NCBI RefSeq assembly: GCF_003986975.1
Contig: NZ_PIPO01000004.1
Coordinates: 186,001-250,000, forward strand
Direction: 5' to 3'
Origin: Aliidiomarina soli
GTDB lineage: Bacteria; Pseudomonadota; Gammaproteobacteria; Enterobacterales; Alteromonadaceae
DNA length: 64,000 nucleotides
Shown here: positions 1-11,161 of the stretch, piece after piece
Layout: each line of letters starts with the position of its first letter
How positions within the stretch are numbered: the first letter of the stretch is position 1
Made by a program: the position numbers and the translations under genes
The notes under the pieces: model-generated
What the model saw: only the letters and a program-made list of their open reading frames with translations
Databases searched by the model: none
What the model was told of the DNA's origin: nothing

Positions 1-1
1 A

Positions 2-562
2 AAAGGACTGGAACAACAGGGCTACTCCGTACTCAGGGTTAAGTTGCCGACAACCTTTGGCTCGCTTGATGAGTGTGTGGACGCTTTACATCGCCAGGCT
101 GGCGCACAGATTCGGCAGGCTCCGTCAGTCAGTTTCGTCGCCCACAGTATGGGTGGGCTGATTGTGCGTGCTTACTGGCAACGACACTCAGTGCAGCATC
201 TTCAGCACTCGGTCTTTATTGCGACACCTCATGACGGCAGCAGATTGGCTGAAATAGCCTGCAAAGTGCCCGGCTACCGACAGGTTTTTAAGGCGGTTAA
301 TGCGCTGCTGAGCAACCGCCCTTACCCTGCCAAACCCAATTCGTTATTTAAACTTGGGGTTATCGCAGGCAGCCGCAACCAGGGGCTTGGCCGTTTCTGG
401 TTGTCCGCGCAATCGGATGGCCGGGTCGAGATAGCCTCGGCGCGAGCGAATGATATTGATGGACTGATTACGCTGCCTTTTGGTCACAAGGCAATCCATC
501 AGCAGCCAGCGTGCCTGAACGCGGTACTCAAGTTTCTTGAGCAGGGTCAATTCGGGTGTTAA
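2..562 (+). CDS. Alpha/beta-hydrolase, lipase/esterase-like (5' end missing)
   Basis: The reading frame is open to the left edge of the window, so only about 186 C-terminal residues are present and the true start lies outside. The sequence shows a lipase nucleophile elbow (AHSMGGL, serine in the middle) followed by a helix with an arginine, and near the end GHKAIH, which fits the catalytic histidine. The spacing and the 'LEQQGYSVLRVKLP' strand resemble the class of small bacterial lipases related to PGAP1 and triacylglycerol lipases. Substrate and location cannot be told because the N-terminus is missing. A TTG at 44 could be mistaken for a start, but the coding pattern continues upstream of it. 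Confidence 0.75.
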   Translation, partial: KGLEQQGYSVLRVKLPTTFGSLDECVDALHRQAGAQIRQAPSVSFVAHSMGGLIVRAYWQRHSVQHLQHSVFIATPHDGSRLAEIACKVPGYRQVFKAVNALLSNRPYPAKPNSLFKLGVIAGSRNQGLGRFWLSAQSDGRVEIASARANDIDGLITLPFGHKAIHQQPACLNAVLKFLEQGQFGC

Positions 563-587
563 CGAATTAGTAAAAGTTAATAAATCG

Positions 588-617
588 TTGACCTTTGTTT
601 TGTAGGCAATCTAGTAT
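588..617 (+). promoter_or_regulatory. Sigma-70-like promoter
   Basis: TTGACC (588-593) and TAGTAT (612-617) are separated by 18 bases, in the gap before the small lipoprotein gene at 673. The -35 is close to consensus. The transcript would have a leader of roughly 50 bases. This is a visual match only. Confidence 0.45.
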
Positions 618-672
618 GGAAAGGATAGCGACGTAGATCGCGAATGCGAGCAACACATATCAAGGAGATAAC

Positions 673-921
673 ATGCTTACAAAAACTAAATGGGCGTTAC
701 TGGCAGCTACCACCGCGCTGACATTAAGCGCGTGCGGTGGCTTCGATTATGGCGACGACAGTGGCTTGTGGACCATGGACCGCGAATGTGACGACCCTCG
801 TTTTGTTGATGTTCCAGGCACCCCGGGTGGCATGGCGTCATCGTTAGACGAAAACGATACCCGCCGCGACGCCACAGACTGCGAGGGTTTGCATAAAGCG
901 GGCTGGATTGAACCGCGTTAA
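673..921 (+). CDS. Small lipoprotein, unknown function
   Basis: An 82-residue protein with a lipoprotein signal: positive start (MLTKTKW), hydrophobic stretch, and the lipobox LSAC at about residues 18-21, so it should be cleaved and lipidated on the cysteine and held in the envelope. The mature part is only about 60 residues, acidic, with two further cysteines (ECDD and DCEG) that could pair in the periplasm. A strong ribosome site (AAGGAGATA) precedes the ATG, and a promoter-like pair lies at 588-617, so it looks like a single-gene unit. It does not match a family I recognise; the downstream gene is convergent thiH. Confidence 0.7.
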   Translation: MLTKTKWALLAATTALTLSACGGFDYGDDSGLWTMDRECDDPRFVDVPGTPGGMASSLDENDTRRDATDCEGLHKAGWIEPR

Positions 922-926
922 CCACG

Positions 927-1982
927 CTAACTAAACTCCGCTTGCCAGTCTTTCCAGACTGGCTCAAAGCCACTTTGTAATAAGCGGCTTGCCATTTGGC
1001 TGGCACTACGCGGGTCACTGGTGGCAAATTGCTCGAGCGCAATGCTGTCCTCGGCATAGCCGCCAGGCTGAGTTTTCGAACCTGCACTGATATGGGTGAT
1101 TCCAAGCGGTATGAGATGATCCCTTAATCCTGCCGACTCCCGGGTAGACAACACCAATTCTAGATTCGGCTCAAACAGGCGAAAAGCACAAATCAGCTGA
1201 AGCAGCGTCCTGTCATCGACCAGATGCTGACTTTGTATCCCCCCGGCACATGGGCGCAGGCGGGGGAAGGCGAGCGAATAACGACTGCGCCAATAGTGCT
1301 GTTGCAGCTGACGCAGGTGGCGGGCACAGGCCAGTGCATCAGTACGCCAGTCGGCCAGACCGAGTAATATACCCAGACCAATTTTATCAACCCCGGCGGC
1401 GGCCACTCTGGCAGGTGCCTGAAGGCGCCATTGCATATCGGTTTTTCTGCCGCGCAGGTGATGTTCCGCATAGGCATCTGGCTGGTAGGTTTCCTGATAA
1501 ACATACACAGCAGCCAGCCCCAGAGTGCGCAATTCGGCGTAGTCTTTGCTGGCCAGCGGCTGCACTTCCAGCGCTATATGGGAAAAAAAGCGCCGCACCA
1601 CGGCCATCGCCTGGCGAAAGTAAGGCATACCCACTTTACGCTCATGTTCCCCCGCCACTAATAACACAGAATCAAACCCCTGCGCCTTGAGAGCCAGGCA
1701 CTCCTGCTCCAACGCAGTCATCGACAAGGTAGTACGTTTAATCGCATTGCTCATCGAAAACCCGCAATAACTGCAGTCGTTGGCACACAGGTTTGACAGG
1801 TAGAGCGGAATAAACAAACGCATGGTATGGCCAAAGCGCTGACGGGTCAGCTGTGAGGCGGCCTCGGCCATCGGCTGCAGGTACTCTTTTGCCTCATCGC
1901 TTAGCAGGCAGGCCAGCTCATCAATGGTCATCGACGGCCCGGCTCTGCGCGTATTATCAATGATCGCCTGGACAGGGTTCAT
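927..1982 (-). CDS. thiH: 2-iminoacetate synthase ThiH (radical SAM)
   Basis: ThiH cleaves tyrosine by radical SAM chemistry to give dehydroglycine (2-iminoacetate), which supplies the C2-N3 unit of the thiamine thiazole ring to ThiG in the cytoplasm. The protein is 351 residues, slightly shorter than E. coli ThiH. The radical SAM cluster motif [10 protein letters not shown] (CxxxCxxC) is present at about residues 66-75, followed by the conserved 'SNAIKRTTL' stretch. It is the last gene of the thiamine operon; its ATG overlaps the thiG stop by four bases, so translation is probably coupled. Use of ThiH rather than the glycine oxidase ThiO fits a facultatively anaerobic enterobacterial-type pathway. 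Confidence 0.95.
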   Translation of the reverse strand: MNPVQAIIDNTRRAGPSMTIDELACLLSDEAKEYLQPMAEAASQLTRQRFGHTMRLFIPLYLSNLCANDCSYCGFSMSNAIKRTTLSMTALEQECLALKAQGFDSVLLVAGEHERKVGMPYFRQAMAVVRRFFSHIALEVQPLASKDYAELRTLGLAAVYVYQETYQPDAYAEHHLRGRKTDMQWRLQAPARVAAAGVDKIGLGILLGLADWRTDALACARHLRQLQQHYWRSRYSLAFPRLRPCAGGIQSQHLVDDRTLLQLICAFRLFEPNLELVLSTRESAGLRDHLIPLGITHISAGSKTQPGGYAEDSIALEQFATSDPRSASQMASRLLQSGFEPVWKDWQAEFS

Positions 1983-2746
1983 GATGGCTCCAGAAAGGTG
2001 GTGAAGGGGCTCGATGCCTGAGCACCCGCAGCTGGTTGAGCAAGCTTCCCTTGTTTGCTGTAGGCGGCGGCCTCGCAGGTCAGCCGAAACGCATGAGCCA
2101 TTGCAACCGGGTCGGCGGCGGTGGCGATGGCGGTATTGACCAGTACCCCGTCCGCACCAATCTCAAAGGCTTCAGCGGCATGACTGGGGGCACCAATGCC
2201 AGCATCGACTATCACCGGCACCTGACTCTGTTCGACGATAATGCGCAGAAAGTCGCGGGTTTGCAGGCCTTGATTTGAACCAATAGGTGAACCGAGCGGC
2301 ATCACTGCCGCGCAGCCGGCTTCCTGCAGGCGTAAACACAACGTGGGGTCAGCCGGACAGTAAGGCAGCACCACGAAGCCGTCTTTAACCAGTTGCTCGG
2401 CGGCTAGCAGGGTTTCCATTGGATCCGGTAACAAATGCCGTGGGTCAGGATGAATTTCTAGTTTCAGCCATGAGGTACCAAGCATATCCCGTGCTAGTTG
2501 CGCAGCCAGGATAGCTTCGTTGGCGGTTTTGGCACCCGAGGTATTAGGCAGCAGCCTGACCCCCAGTTCGCGTAAATGACGCAAGGTCATATCCTTGTCC
2601 TGCACTTGCTCAATCCGCTTCAGCGCCAGCGTGACCAGCTCACTGCCGCTACCCGCGATGGCTTTTGCCATCAGCGCTGGACTGGCAAATTTACCGGTGC
2701 CGGTTAATAAGTTTGAGTTAAACGAATGGCCTGCAATGGTTAACAT
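1979..2746 (-). CDS. thiG: Thiazole synthase ThiG
   Basis: ThiG condenses deoxyxylulose-5-phosphate, dehydroglycine from ThiH and the thiocarboxylate sulfur on ThiS into the thiamine thiazole phosphate. At 255 residues it has normal length. Visible family marks are the start '[19 protein letters not shown]', the active-site lysine in WLKLEIHPD, and the TIM-barrel phosphate-binding region '[26 protein letters not shown]' (given here in words: a V-D-A-G-I-G-x-P-S-H-A segment near residue 180). It starts two bases after the thiS stop and overlaps thiH by four bases, which keeps the ThiS/ThiG/ThiH partners adjacent in the transcript. Confidence 0.96.
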   Translation of the reverse strand: MLTIAGHSFNSNLLTGTGKFASPALMAKAIAGSGSELVTLALKRIEQVQDKDMTLRHLRELGVRLLPNTSGAKTANEAILAAQLARDMLGTSWLKLEIHPDPRHLLPDPMETLLAAEQLVKDGFVVLPYCPADPTLCLRLQEAGCAAVMPLGSPIGSNQGLQTRDFLRIIVEQSQVPVIVDAGIGAPSHAAEAFEIGADGVLVNTAIATAADPVAMAHAFRLTCEAAAYSKQGKLAQPAAGAQASSPFTTFLEPS

Positions 2747-2748
2747 GC

Positions 2749-2961
2749 TCAGCCTCCTGCCACTGCACTAAAAAGTGAAAACCGCTGCTCCGCAACGACC
2801 CTTTGGTGAGCCCATTGCGACCGAGGCATCAGACTATCGTTGTGCGCTACGGCGACCTCGTCAAAATGCAATTGATGGTCGTCACAGTACGCTCTGATCA
2901 CCTTTGCAAGGGTGTCGTCGCTGCCACAGGCTATGGCGTGCTGATTAATATAAATAAACAT
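2749..2961 (-). CDS. thiS: Sulfur carrier protein ThiS
   Basis: A 70-residue ubiquitin-fold protein ending in the diagnostic Gly-Gly (AVAGG). The terminal glycine is adenylated by ThiF and converted to a thiocarboxylate that gives the sulfur of the thiazole ring. The N-terminal beta strand ([10 protein letters not shown]) and the length are typical. It lies between thiF and thiG with gaps of eight and two bases, as expected for a tightly transcribed pathway. Confidence 0.94.
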   Translation of the reverse strand: MFIYINQHAIACGSDDTLAKVIRAYCDDHQLHFDEVAVAHNDSLMPRSQWAHQRVVAEQRFSLFSAVAGG

Positions 2962-2969
2962 AAAAACTC

Positions 2970-3729
2970 CTAGCTAAATGCAGAGGCGTGGCCGGCACAG
3001 ACCGGGCAGGCCGGGTCCTGAGTAATCTGAATGATTTGCTGATTGCCACTGGCGAGATCAAAGCGCCACAGCTGACTCCATTGCATGGCAGGGTCCTGCA
3101 GTAAAATACGCAGTGCTAAAGTGGCTTGATAACATCCAGCCATACCGACTACAGGGCCAAGCACGCCGTCAGTCTGGCAACTGCCAGCCGCTAGCTCAGT
3201 GATCGGGTAGAGGCAGTGGTAGCAGCCAGCGTTGTATTCCGCGCCACAGTGGGCAGAATGAAAGGCCATGCCCTGCGCCTGCATGCCAATAGCGGCACCA
3301 GTGACCAACGGAGTTTCAGTTTTGAACGCATGCTGGTTGAGAAGCTGACGGGTCGCCATGTTGTCACTGCAGTCGATGATAAGGTCGATATCGCTGAGCA
3401 GATGATGAACATTGTCAGCTGAGACCCGCACCGCCGTTGCGCCAACCTTTAGTCCTGCGTGAATGGTTTTTAGCTGTCTGGCCATAACCGCAACTTTCGG
3501 CATCTGCACATCCGTTTCCTGGTAGAGCCATTGCCGTGGCAGGTTGCTCAGACTGACACTGTCGTGGTCAAACAGTCGCAATGTGCCAACCCCCGCAGCA
3601 GCGAGATAAGGCGCCACCAGGCTGCCGAGCCCGCCGAGCCCCACCAGCGCTACCCGGGCCTGTCGCAAGCGCTGTATACCAGACTCTCCGCAAAGCGGAA
3701 GCATCAACTGACGGCTGTAGCGCAGAAAG

Positions 3730-3746
<17 letters not shown>
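2970..3746 (-). CDS. thiF: ThiS adenylyltransferase ThiF
   Basis: ThiF is the E1-like enzyme that adenylates the C-terminal glycine of ThiS. The 258-residue sequence has the nucleotide-binding glycine motif GLGGLGS followed by the E1 'DHDSVSLSNLPRQ' segment, a CxxC zinc pair (CYHC) with a second pair near the end (CPVC), and GSCQTDGVLGPVVG, where the cysteine matches the residue that forms the covalent link with ThiS in E. coli. Its start overlaps the end of the thiDE gene by 17 bases. MoeB is the close relative, but the position next to thiS settles the call. Confidence 0.95.
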
Positions 3747-6965
<3,219 letters not shown>

Positions 6966-7042
6966 TCAGGAGTGCGTAGAAAGTTGCAGTGCGTGAACTT
7001 GAATAGACGGCCGGGCGCAGAATTGCCTGGCAGTCGTTCATG

Positions 7043-7133
7043 ACTACACTTGTTCCCTTCGCAGGTTCTAACCTGATCAGGTTCAACGGATCCCGTACTA
7101 CGGTCTCAGCCCCTAAGGGCACTCCGACAAGAT
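7043..7133 (-). promoter_or_regulatory. TPP riboswitch (THI element)
   Basis: Read on the minus strand the region holds the conserved TPP aptamer blocks in order: the P2/P3 side 'GGGGCTGAGA', then 'ACCTGATCAGGTTAGAACC', then 'TGCGAAGGGAACAAG'. These are nearly invariant in THI boxes. It sits in the leader of thiC, about 110 bases before the start codon, and controls the whole thiC-thiH operon by thiamine diphosphate. I did not see a strong U-tracted terminator between aptamer and ATG, so translational control by masking the ribosome site is the more likely mechanism, as in E. coli thiC. Confidence 0.95.
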
Positions 7134-7233
7134 GAATACTTCGAGCTTATGCTCTTTTAATAGGGTGACGTAAAATCAGGCGGCTGGCAAGAGGCATTAG
7201 GCCAGTCATCTCAGAAACTGGTACACTAATGAC

Positions 7234-7644
7234 ATGATTGAAATATCGCAACGGGTCAGTATCCCGGACCATGAAATCGAATGGCAGTTTATCCGCTCTG
7301 CCGGCGCTGGCGGGCAGAATGTAAATAAGGTCGCTACGGCGGCGCAGCTTATTTTTGATATCCGCGCCTCCTCGCTGCCAGAGTTCTACAAAAATCGCCT
7401 GCTTAAACTGGCTGATCACCGCATTACTCAAAGTGGCAAAATTATCATCAAAAGCCAGCAAACCCGTTCTCAGTTGCAGAACCGGGAGCTGGCGCTTGAG
7501 CAGTTTGTGGAACTGATTAAGCGCGCCGGGTATACCCAGAAACGGCGGCTTGCTACCAGGCCAACCCGTGCCTCCAAAGAACGACGTTTAACGTCGAAAA
7601 AGCAGCGCGGCGAAAAGAAGGCGATGCGAAAAGGGCCGCTATAA
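7234..7644 (+). CDS. arfB: Peptidyl-tRNA hydrolase ArfB (YaeJ), ribosome rescue
   Basis: ArfB enters ribosomes stalled on truncated mRNA and hydrolyses the peptidyl-tRNA. The 136-residue protein has the release-factor catalytic motif GGQ at residues 26-28 in the context RSAGAGGQNVNKVATA, and a long basic C-terminal tail (RPTRASKERRLTSKKQRGEKK) that in this family reaches into the empty mRNA channel. It lacks the codon-recognition domains of RF1/RF2, which separates it from true release factors. It is divergent from the thiamine operon and precedes the MetJ-controlled homoserine dehydrogenase gene, with which it is not obviously related in function. Confidence 0.93.
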   Translation: MIEISQRVSIPDHEIEWQFIRSAGAGGQNVNKVATAAQLIFDIRASSLPEFYKNRLLKLADHRITQSGKIIIKSQQTRSQLQNRELALEQFVELIKRAGYTQKRRLATRPTRASKERRLTSKKQRGEKKAMRKGPL

Positions 7645-7649
7645 AGTTT

Positions 7650-7665
7650 AGACGTCTAGACATCC
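7650..7665 (+). promoter_or_regulatory. Tandem MetJ boxes
   Basis: Two adjacent eight-base units, AGACGTCT (7650-7657, identical to the MetJ consensus) and AGACATCC (7658-7665, six of eight), stand in the 60 bases between arfB and the homoserine dehydrogenase gene. MetJ dimers bind two or more tandem met boxes with S-adenosylmethionine as corepressor. The unit before (7642-7649) matches only four of eight. Position and match support methionine repression of the downstream gene. Confidence 0.75.
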
Positions 7666-7726
7666 TTTACTGGCAAGCATAGACTGGCCGTAGTGTCGGA
7701 ATGTGTTCCCCAATGAAAGGATCAGA

Positions 7727-8782
7727 ATGCTGCATATTATAGTGGTAGGAACTGGCAATATTGCCTCGTATTGGTTACAACATTTTGCACCGCAACTGCC
7801 TGCGGATGCCAGGGTTCACGGCATTACCAATTCGCGCAGCGCCCAGCTGACAACGTCAGCAACGCCTGTAGCCAGGCAACTACCCGACAAACCCGGGCCT
7901 GGACACAACACCGAGCAATGGGTTGCTGAGCAAATTAAAGCGCTGGCCACAGAGAAAGGTGCTGAGGTGGTGGTGCTGGATTTGACCGCAAGTAAAACCG
8001 TCAGTCGAAGTTACCCCTGCTGGGTGGCTGCCGGAGCGCATCTGATTAGTGCGAATAAATACGCTGGTTCAGCAGCGCCGGATTTTTACCGCGAACTGCG
8101 CAATACGCTTTCCGCGCATCGCAGATACTGGCTGTATAACACCACCGTTGGGGCGGGTTTACCTATTCAAAAAGCCATTGCCGAGCGGTTAACCTGCCAC
8201 GATAAAATTATTCAGTTGGAAGGCAATTTCTCTGGATCATTGTCGTGGATATTTCAGCAGTATCGTCGTGGCCACAGCTTTTCCGCCTGGCTGCGTGAGG
8301 CCGCTGAGCTGGGCATGACAGAGCCTGATCCACGAGTCGATCTGAGCGGCATGGATGTTGCCCGCAAGTTATTGATCCTTGCCCGTGAAGCCTGGCCGCA
8401 GGAGGGAGTGTCGTTGCAGCTTAGTGACATCCAGATCGCTAATTTAGTGCCCGCCGGGTTACGCGACTGTAGTCTTGCAACATTCTGGCAGCAGGTCGGT
8501 GAGCTTGATCAGTCAGTGGCCGAGGCAACCCAAGCTGCTCAGTCCCACTATATTGGCTCCGTCAGTAAAGATGCTGATGGCGTGATTCGGGCTTCAGCAC
8601 GGTTGCGCCCAGTGACAGAAGACAGCCCTTATGCCCATCTGGCTCCGGGCAACGCGAATTTCGTGATTAAAAGCCGCCATTATGACGCCAACCCGTTAAT
8701 TATTCAGGGCCCGGGAGCGGGGCGTGAAGTGACGGCCGCGGGTATCCATAGTGACCTTCTCCAGTTAATCGCGTTGCTTTAA
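7727..8782 (+). CDS. Stand-alone homoserine dehydrogenase, MetL/ThrA C-terminal type
   Basis: Homoserine dehydrogenase reduces aspartate semialdehyde to homoserine, the branch intermediate to methionine and threonine. The 351-residue protein aligns by eye along its length with the dehydrogenase half of bifunctional MetL/ThrA: nucleotide-binding VVGTGNIASYWL at the start, 'HLISANKYAGS', NTTVGAGLPI at about residue 138, EGNFSGSLSWIF, LGMTEPDPRVDLSGMDVARK, and the end IQGPGAGREVTAAGIHSDLL. The aspartokinase half and any ACT regulatory domain are missing; arfB occupies the space upstream. I chose ATG 7727 over an in-frame GTG at 7703 because AAAGG precedes it at the right distance. Tandem MetJ boxes lie upstream. 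Confidence 0.88.
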   Translation: MLHIIVVGTGNIASYWLQHFAPQLPADARVHGITNSRSAQLTTSATPVARQLPDKPGPGHNTEQWVAEQIKALATEKGAEVVVLDLTASKTVSRSYPCWVAAGAHLISANKYAGSAAPDFYRELRNTLSAHRRYWLYNTTVGAGLPIQKAIAERLTCHDKIIQLEGNFSGSLSWIFQQYRRGHSFSAWLREAAELGMTEPDPRVDLSGMDVARKLLILAREAWPQEGVSLQLSDIQIANLVPAGLRDCSLATFWQQVGELDQSVAEATQAAQSHYIGSVSKDADGVIRASARLRPVTEDSPYAHLAPGNANFVIKSRHYDANPLIIQGPGAGREVTAAGIHSDLLQLIALL

Positions 8783-8932
8783 AAAAACCAGCGCTAAGCA
8801 ACTGATTTAGGATGTAAATATAATGCAAAGTGAGGACAGCTCTGTTTCTAAACCTTTGTCTTTTACGCCAGGGCAGGTACCCTGCTTAGCTTACCCAAAC
8901 CCTGATCCAACCTGATGCACATGGAGGTCGTC

Positions 8933-11158
8933 ATGCGCCTGTTTTTTGTGGGAATAATAGCTGTTGTAAGCGCAGCTTGTAGCCCTAGTGAAGAAACCCT
9001 TACTTTTAATCCCGAGGACGGTGAGAAACGCCGTTTTCAGGTGATCTCCGATGCCTCGGCACGGGCCGAAACTATGTATGGTGCCTCCTCGGACAGCATC
9101 AAAATGGAAATGCTGGTCGATTACCGGGTGACTCACGAGGACGGTTTGCGGATTGATGTCTCTCCGAAATATATGTACGCCGATTTCCGTCAGGGAAATT
9201 TTGCCAGCACTCAACAGACGGATGGTAACCAGGACATACGCGATGTCATGGAGGCTGGTTTCTATTTTAAAGCTGACCCCGACACCCTTGAGGTCACTGA
9301 GTTTGCAAGCAATCATCGAAACGACCAGTTTAACGCCAATGAACCGGACCTGTTGCTGGATGTGTTTCGTCAGGATGCAACACGTCCGGGCCTGGGTCAT
9401 GGCATCAGTATTCGCGAAGGAGCGACCCAGCGGGTGGATGGAACCGAGCAACTACCGCCGTTAACCCTGACGGTGAGGTCATTTGACGAGCGCGAAGTGG
9501 TGATGGAACTGCAGGGCGAAAACGACGAGGTTAAACTGTTCGGAATTCTCGTCGCTGAGCGCCAGTCAGGATGGTTGGTACGTGCCACGCTGGTCTCTGA
9601 CATGCGAGTGCCGGATTATAATAATTCTGAAGTTCGTTCGGTAGCGAGCATTTACCCCGCTGAGTGGCCGTATGGGATGGACCTGGGTTTTTTCAGTCAC
9701 GCCTCGGCCATGCCTGGAGGCAGCGAAGAGTTCTTCACCAATGCCCGAGAGGCAGAGGAAATTAGCGCAGAGCAGGTATTTAGTGCTGACAGCGGTTTTA
9801 TAGAGGACTTTCGCGACCGTATGAGCCTGATGTACCCCCATGATTCTCTGACCAATGATCAGGCGGGGAAAATGGAATTCAGCGAATTAACTGCCTTCAC
9901 TCTAGATGGTGAGCCGCTTGATATTGAGTGGCAGGCAACCGATGCCTTTGTGTATGCGAATTACGAGTCCGGCGATATTCGCAGTACCGTGGATGCATTT
10001 GCGCTGGGCTGGAATCAAATGCATGAACGGCTCAGTGAGCTTGCTTATATTGAAGCCACGCTCAGTTGGTATCCGGAACAGGTCGAGATTGTGGATATGC
10101 CACTGAGTGCCGATGGCAGCGAATTGCGACATGGTGATGCGGTGGTCCGCTTCGAGCCGACAGAGCATGAGCAGGTGTATCGTTTGAGTTTCGAGCAGGG
10201 TGAAAAACACAGCTTTATGCCAGCCGCTGAGGGTGCTTCTGATTCAATGTTTGACTATGCATCGCTGGAAGGTGCGCCTGAATGGCTTGAGCTTGGTGAA
10301 AGCCGGGTGCTGGCCGTGGCTGAACGTGGTCATTTCCCGATGTACCTCGAATTGTTTTTTGAAGACGGGCTGCCAGAGAGTATCAATCTGATTCAGATGA
10401 CCGAAGCGGACCAACCTGCAGGGCAAAAAACAGCGCGATTCTACGATCCTGATGTGATTGGCAATAACCCCCGGATTAAGCCGCCGGAGAATGTTTATCT
10501 GCGACAGCAACAGGCAGATGATTTTCCGTTCTCTACTGCGCCTATAGGTTCATTTGAGGTGCAGGATATGGATCGGCCCCAGGCCTTCTTAGCGTTAACC
10601 AATGAGCAGGTTGCAGCATGTCAGCTGGAGCTGGCCAGTGACGAACTGGCCTGGCAGGAGATCGAGTCACTGGAGCGAATGCTAAATGGGTCGAACAGGG
10701 TACCGGATGTGACCGTGTTGCAACTGCAAAGTAAGGATGGGCGTCGAGAGTACTTCTATCAGCAGGAGGTGACGACTGAGATAACCTGCCACGCTGAGCC
10801 TGCCTGGCAGACTCTTGACTGGGAGCCCACGGAAACTTCATGGCTGATTGATATCGCGGTGTTACCGCAGGTCGACCTTGAGGCCCCCGCGATTGATATG
10901 TTGCGGCAATATCGGTTTATCGCCGCGAATGAAAGCAGGTCCAATGGCCGCACCCTGGCGTTACTGCCGCCAACTGCAGAGGAAGCCGAGTTAAGCTATC
11001 GAGACAGCGCGCTCAGCGACTACCTGGTGGATGGTCAGTACCTGCGCCTTGGTGGCGAGGTCGCACGCATTGAGCAGCTAACCATGAGCGACGAGCAGAT
11101 TACCCAGACGTTAGTGCATCGCTTTCCTGAGCTGCCAGCATTCGAGAGTGAGGATTAA
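8933..11158 (+). CDS. Large lipoprotein of unknown function
   Basis: A 741-residue protein starting MRLFFVGIIAVVSAACSPSE, a clear lipoprotein signal with lipobox SAAC, so it is probably anchored in a membrane facing the periplasm. I do not recognise any domain. The mature part is acidic, rich in Asp/Glu and in alternating beta-like segments, with several short repeats of the type 'hydrophobic strand, D/E-rich turn'; only three or four cysteines are seen, in the last third. ATG 8933 is preferred to 8915 because GGAGG lies five bases before it and the shorter form gives a proper signal peptide. The gene is followed three bases later by the MORN-repeat gene, so the two form one transcription unit. 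Confidence 0.75.
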   Translation: MRLFFVGIIAVVSAACSPSEETLTFNPEDGEKRRFQVISDASARAETMYGASSDSIKMEMLVDYRVTHEDGLRIDVSPKYMYADFRQGNFASTQQTDGNQDIRDVMEAGFYFKADPDTLEVTEFASNHRNDQFNANEPDLLLDVFRQDATRPGLGHGISIREGATQRVDGTEQLPPLTLTVRSFDEREVVMELQGENDEVKLFGILVAERQSGWLVRATLVSDMRVPDYNNSEVRSVASIYPAEWPYGMDLGFFSHASAMPGGSEEFFTNAREAEEISAEQVFSADSGFIEDFRDRMSLMYPHDSLTNDQAGKMEFSELTAFTLDGEPLDIEWQATDAFVYANYESGDIRSTVDAFALGWNQMHERLSELAYIEATLSWYPEQVEIVDMPLSADGSELRHGDAVVRFEPTEHEQVYRLSFEQGEKHSFMPAAEGASDSMFDYASLEGAPEWLELGESRVLAVAERGHFPMYLELFFEDGLPESINLIQMTEADQPAGQKTARFYDPDVIGNNPRIKPPENVYLRQQQADDFPFSTAPIGSFEVQDMDRPQAFLALTNEQVAACQLELASDELAWQEIESLERMLNGSNRVPDVTVLQLQSKDGRREYFYQQEVTTEITCHAEPAWQTLDWEPTETSWLIDIAVLPQVDLEAPAIDMLRQYRFIAANESRSNGRTLALLPPTAEEAELSYRDSALSDYLVDGQYLRLGGEVARIEQLTMSDEQITQTLVHRFPELPAFESED

Positions 11159-11161
11159 ACG

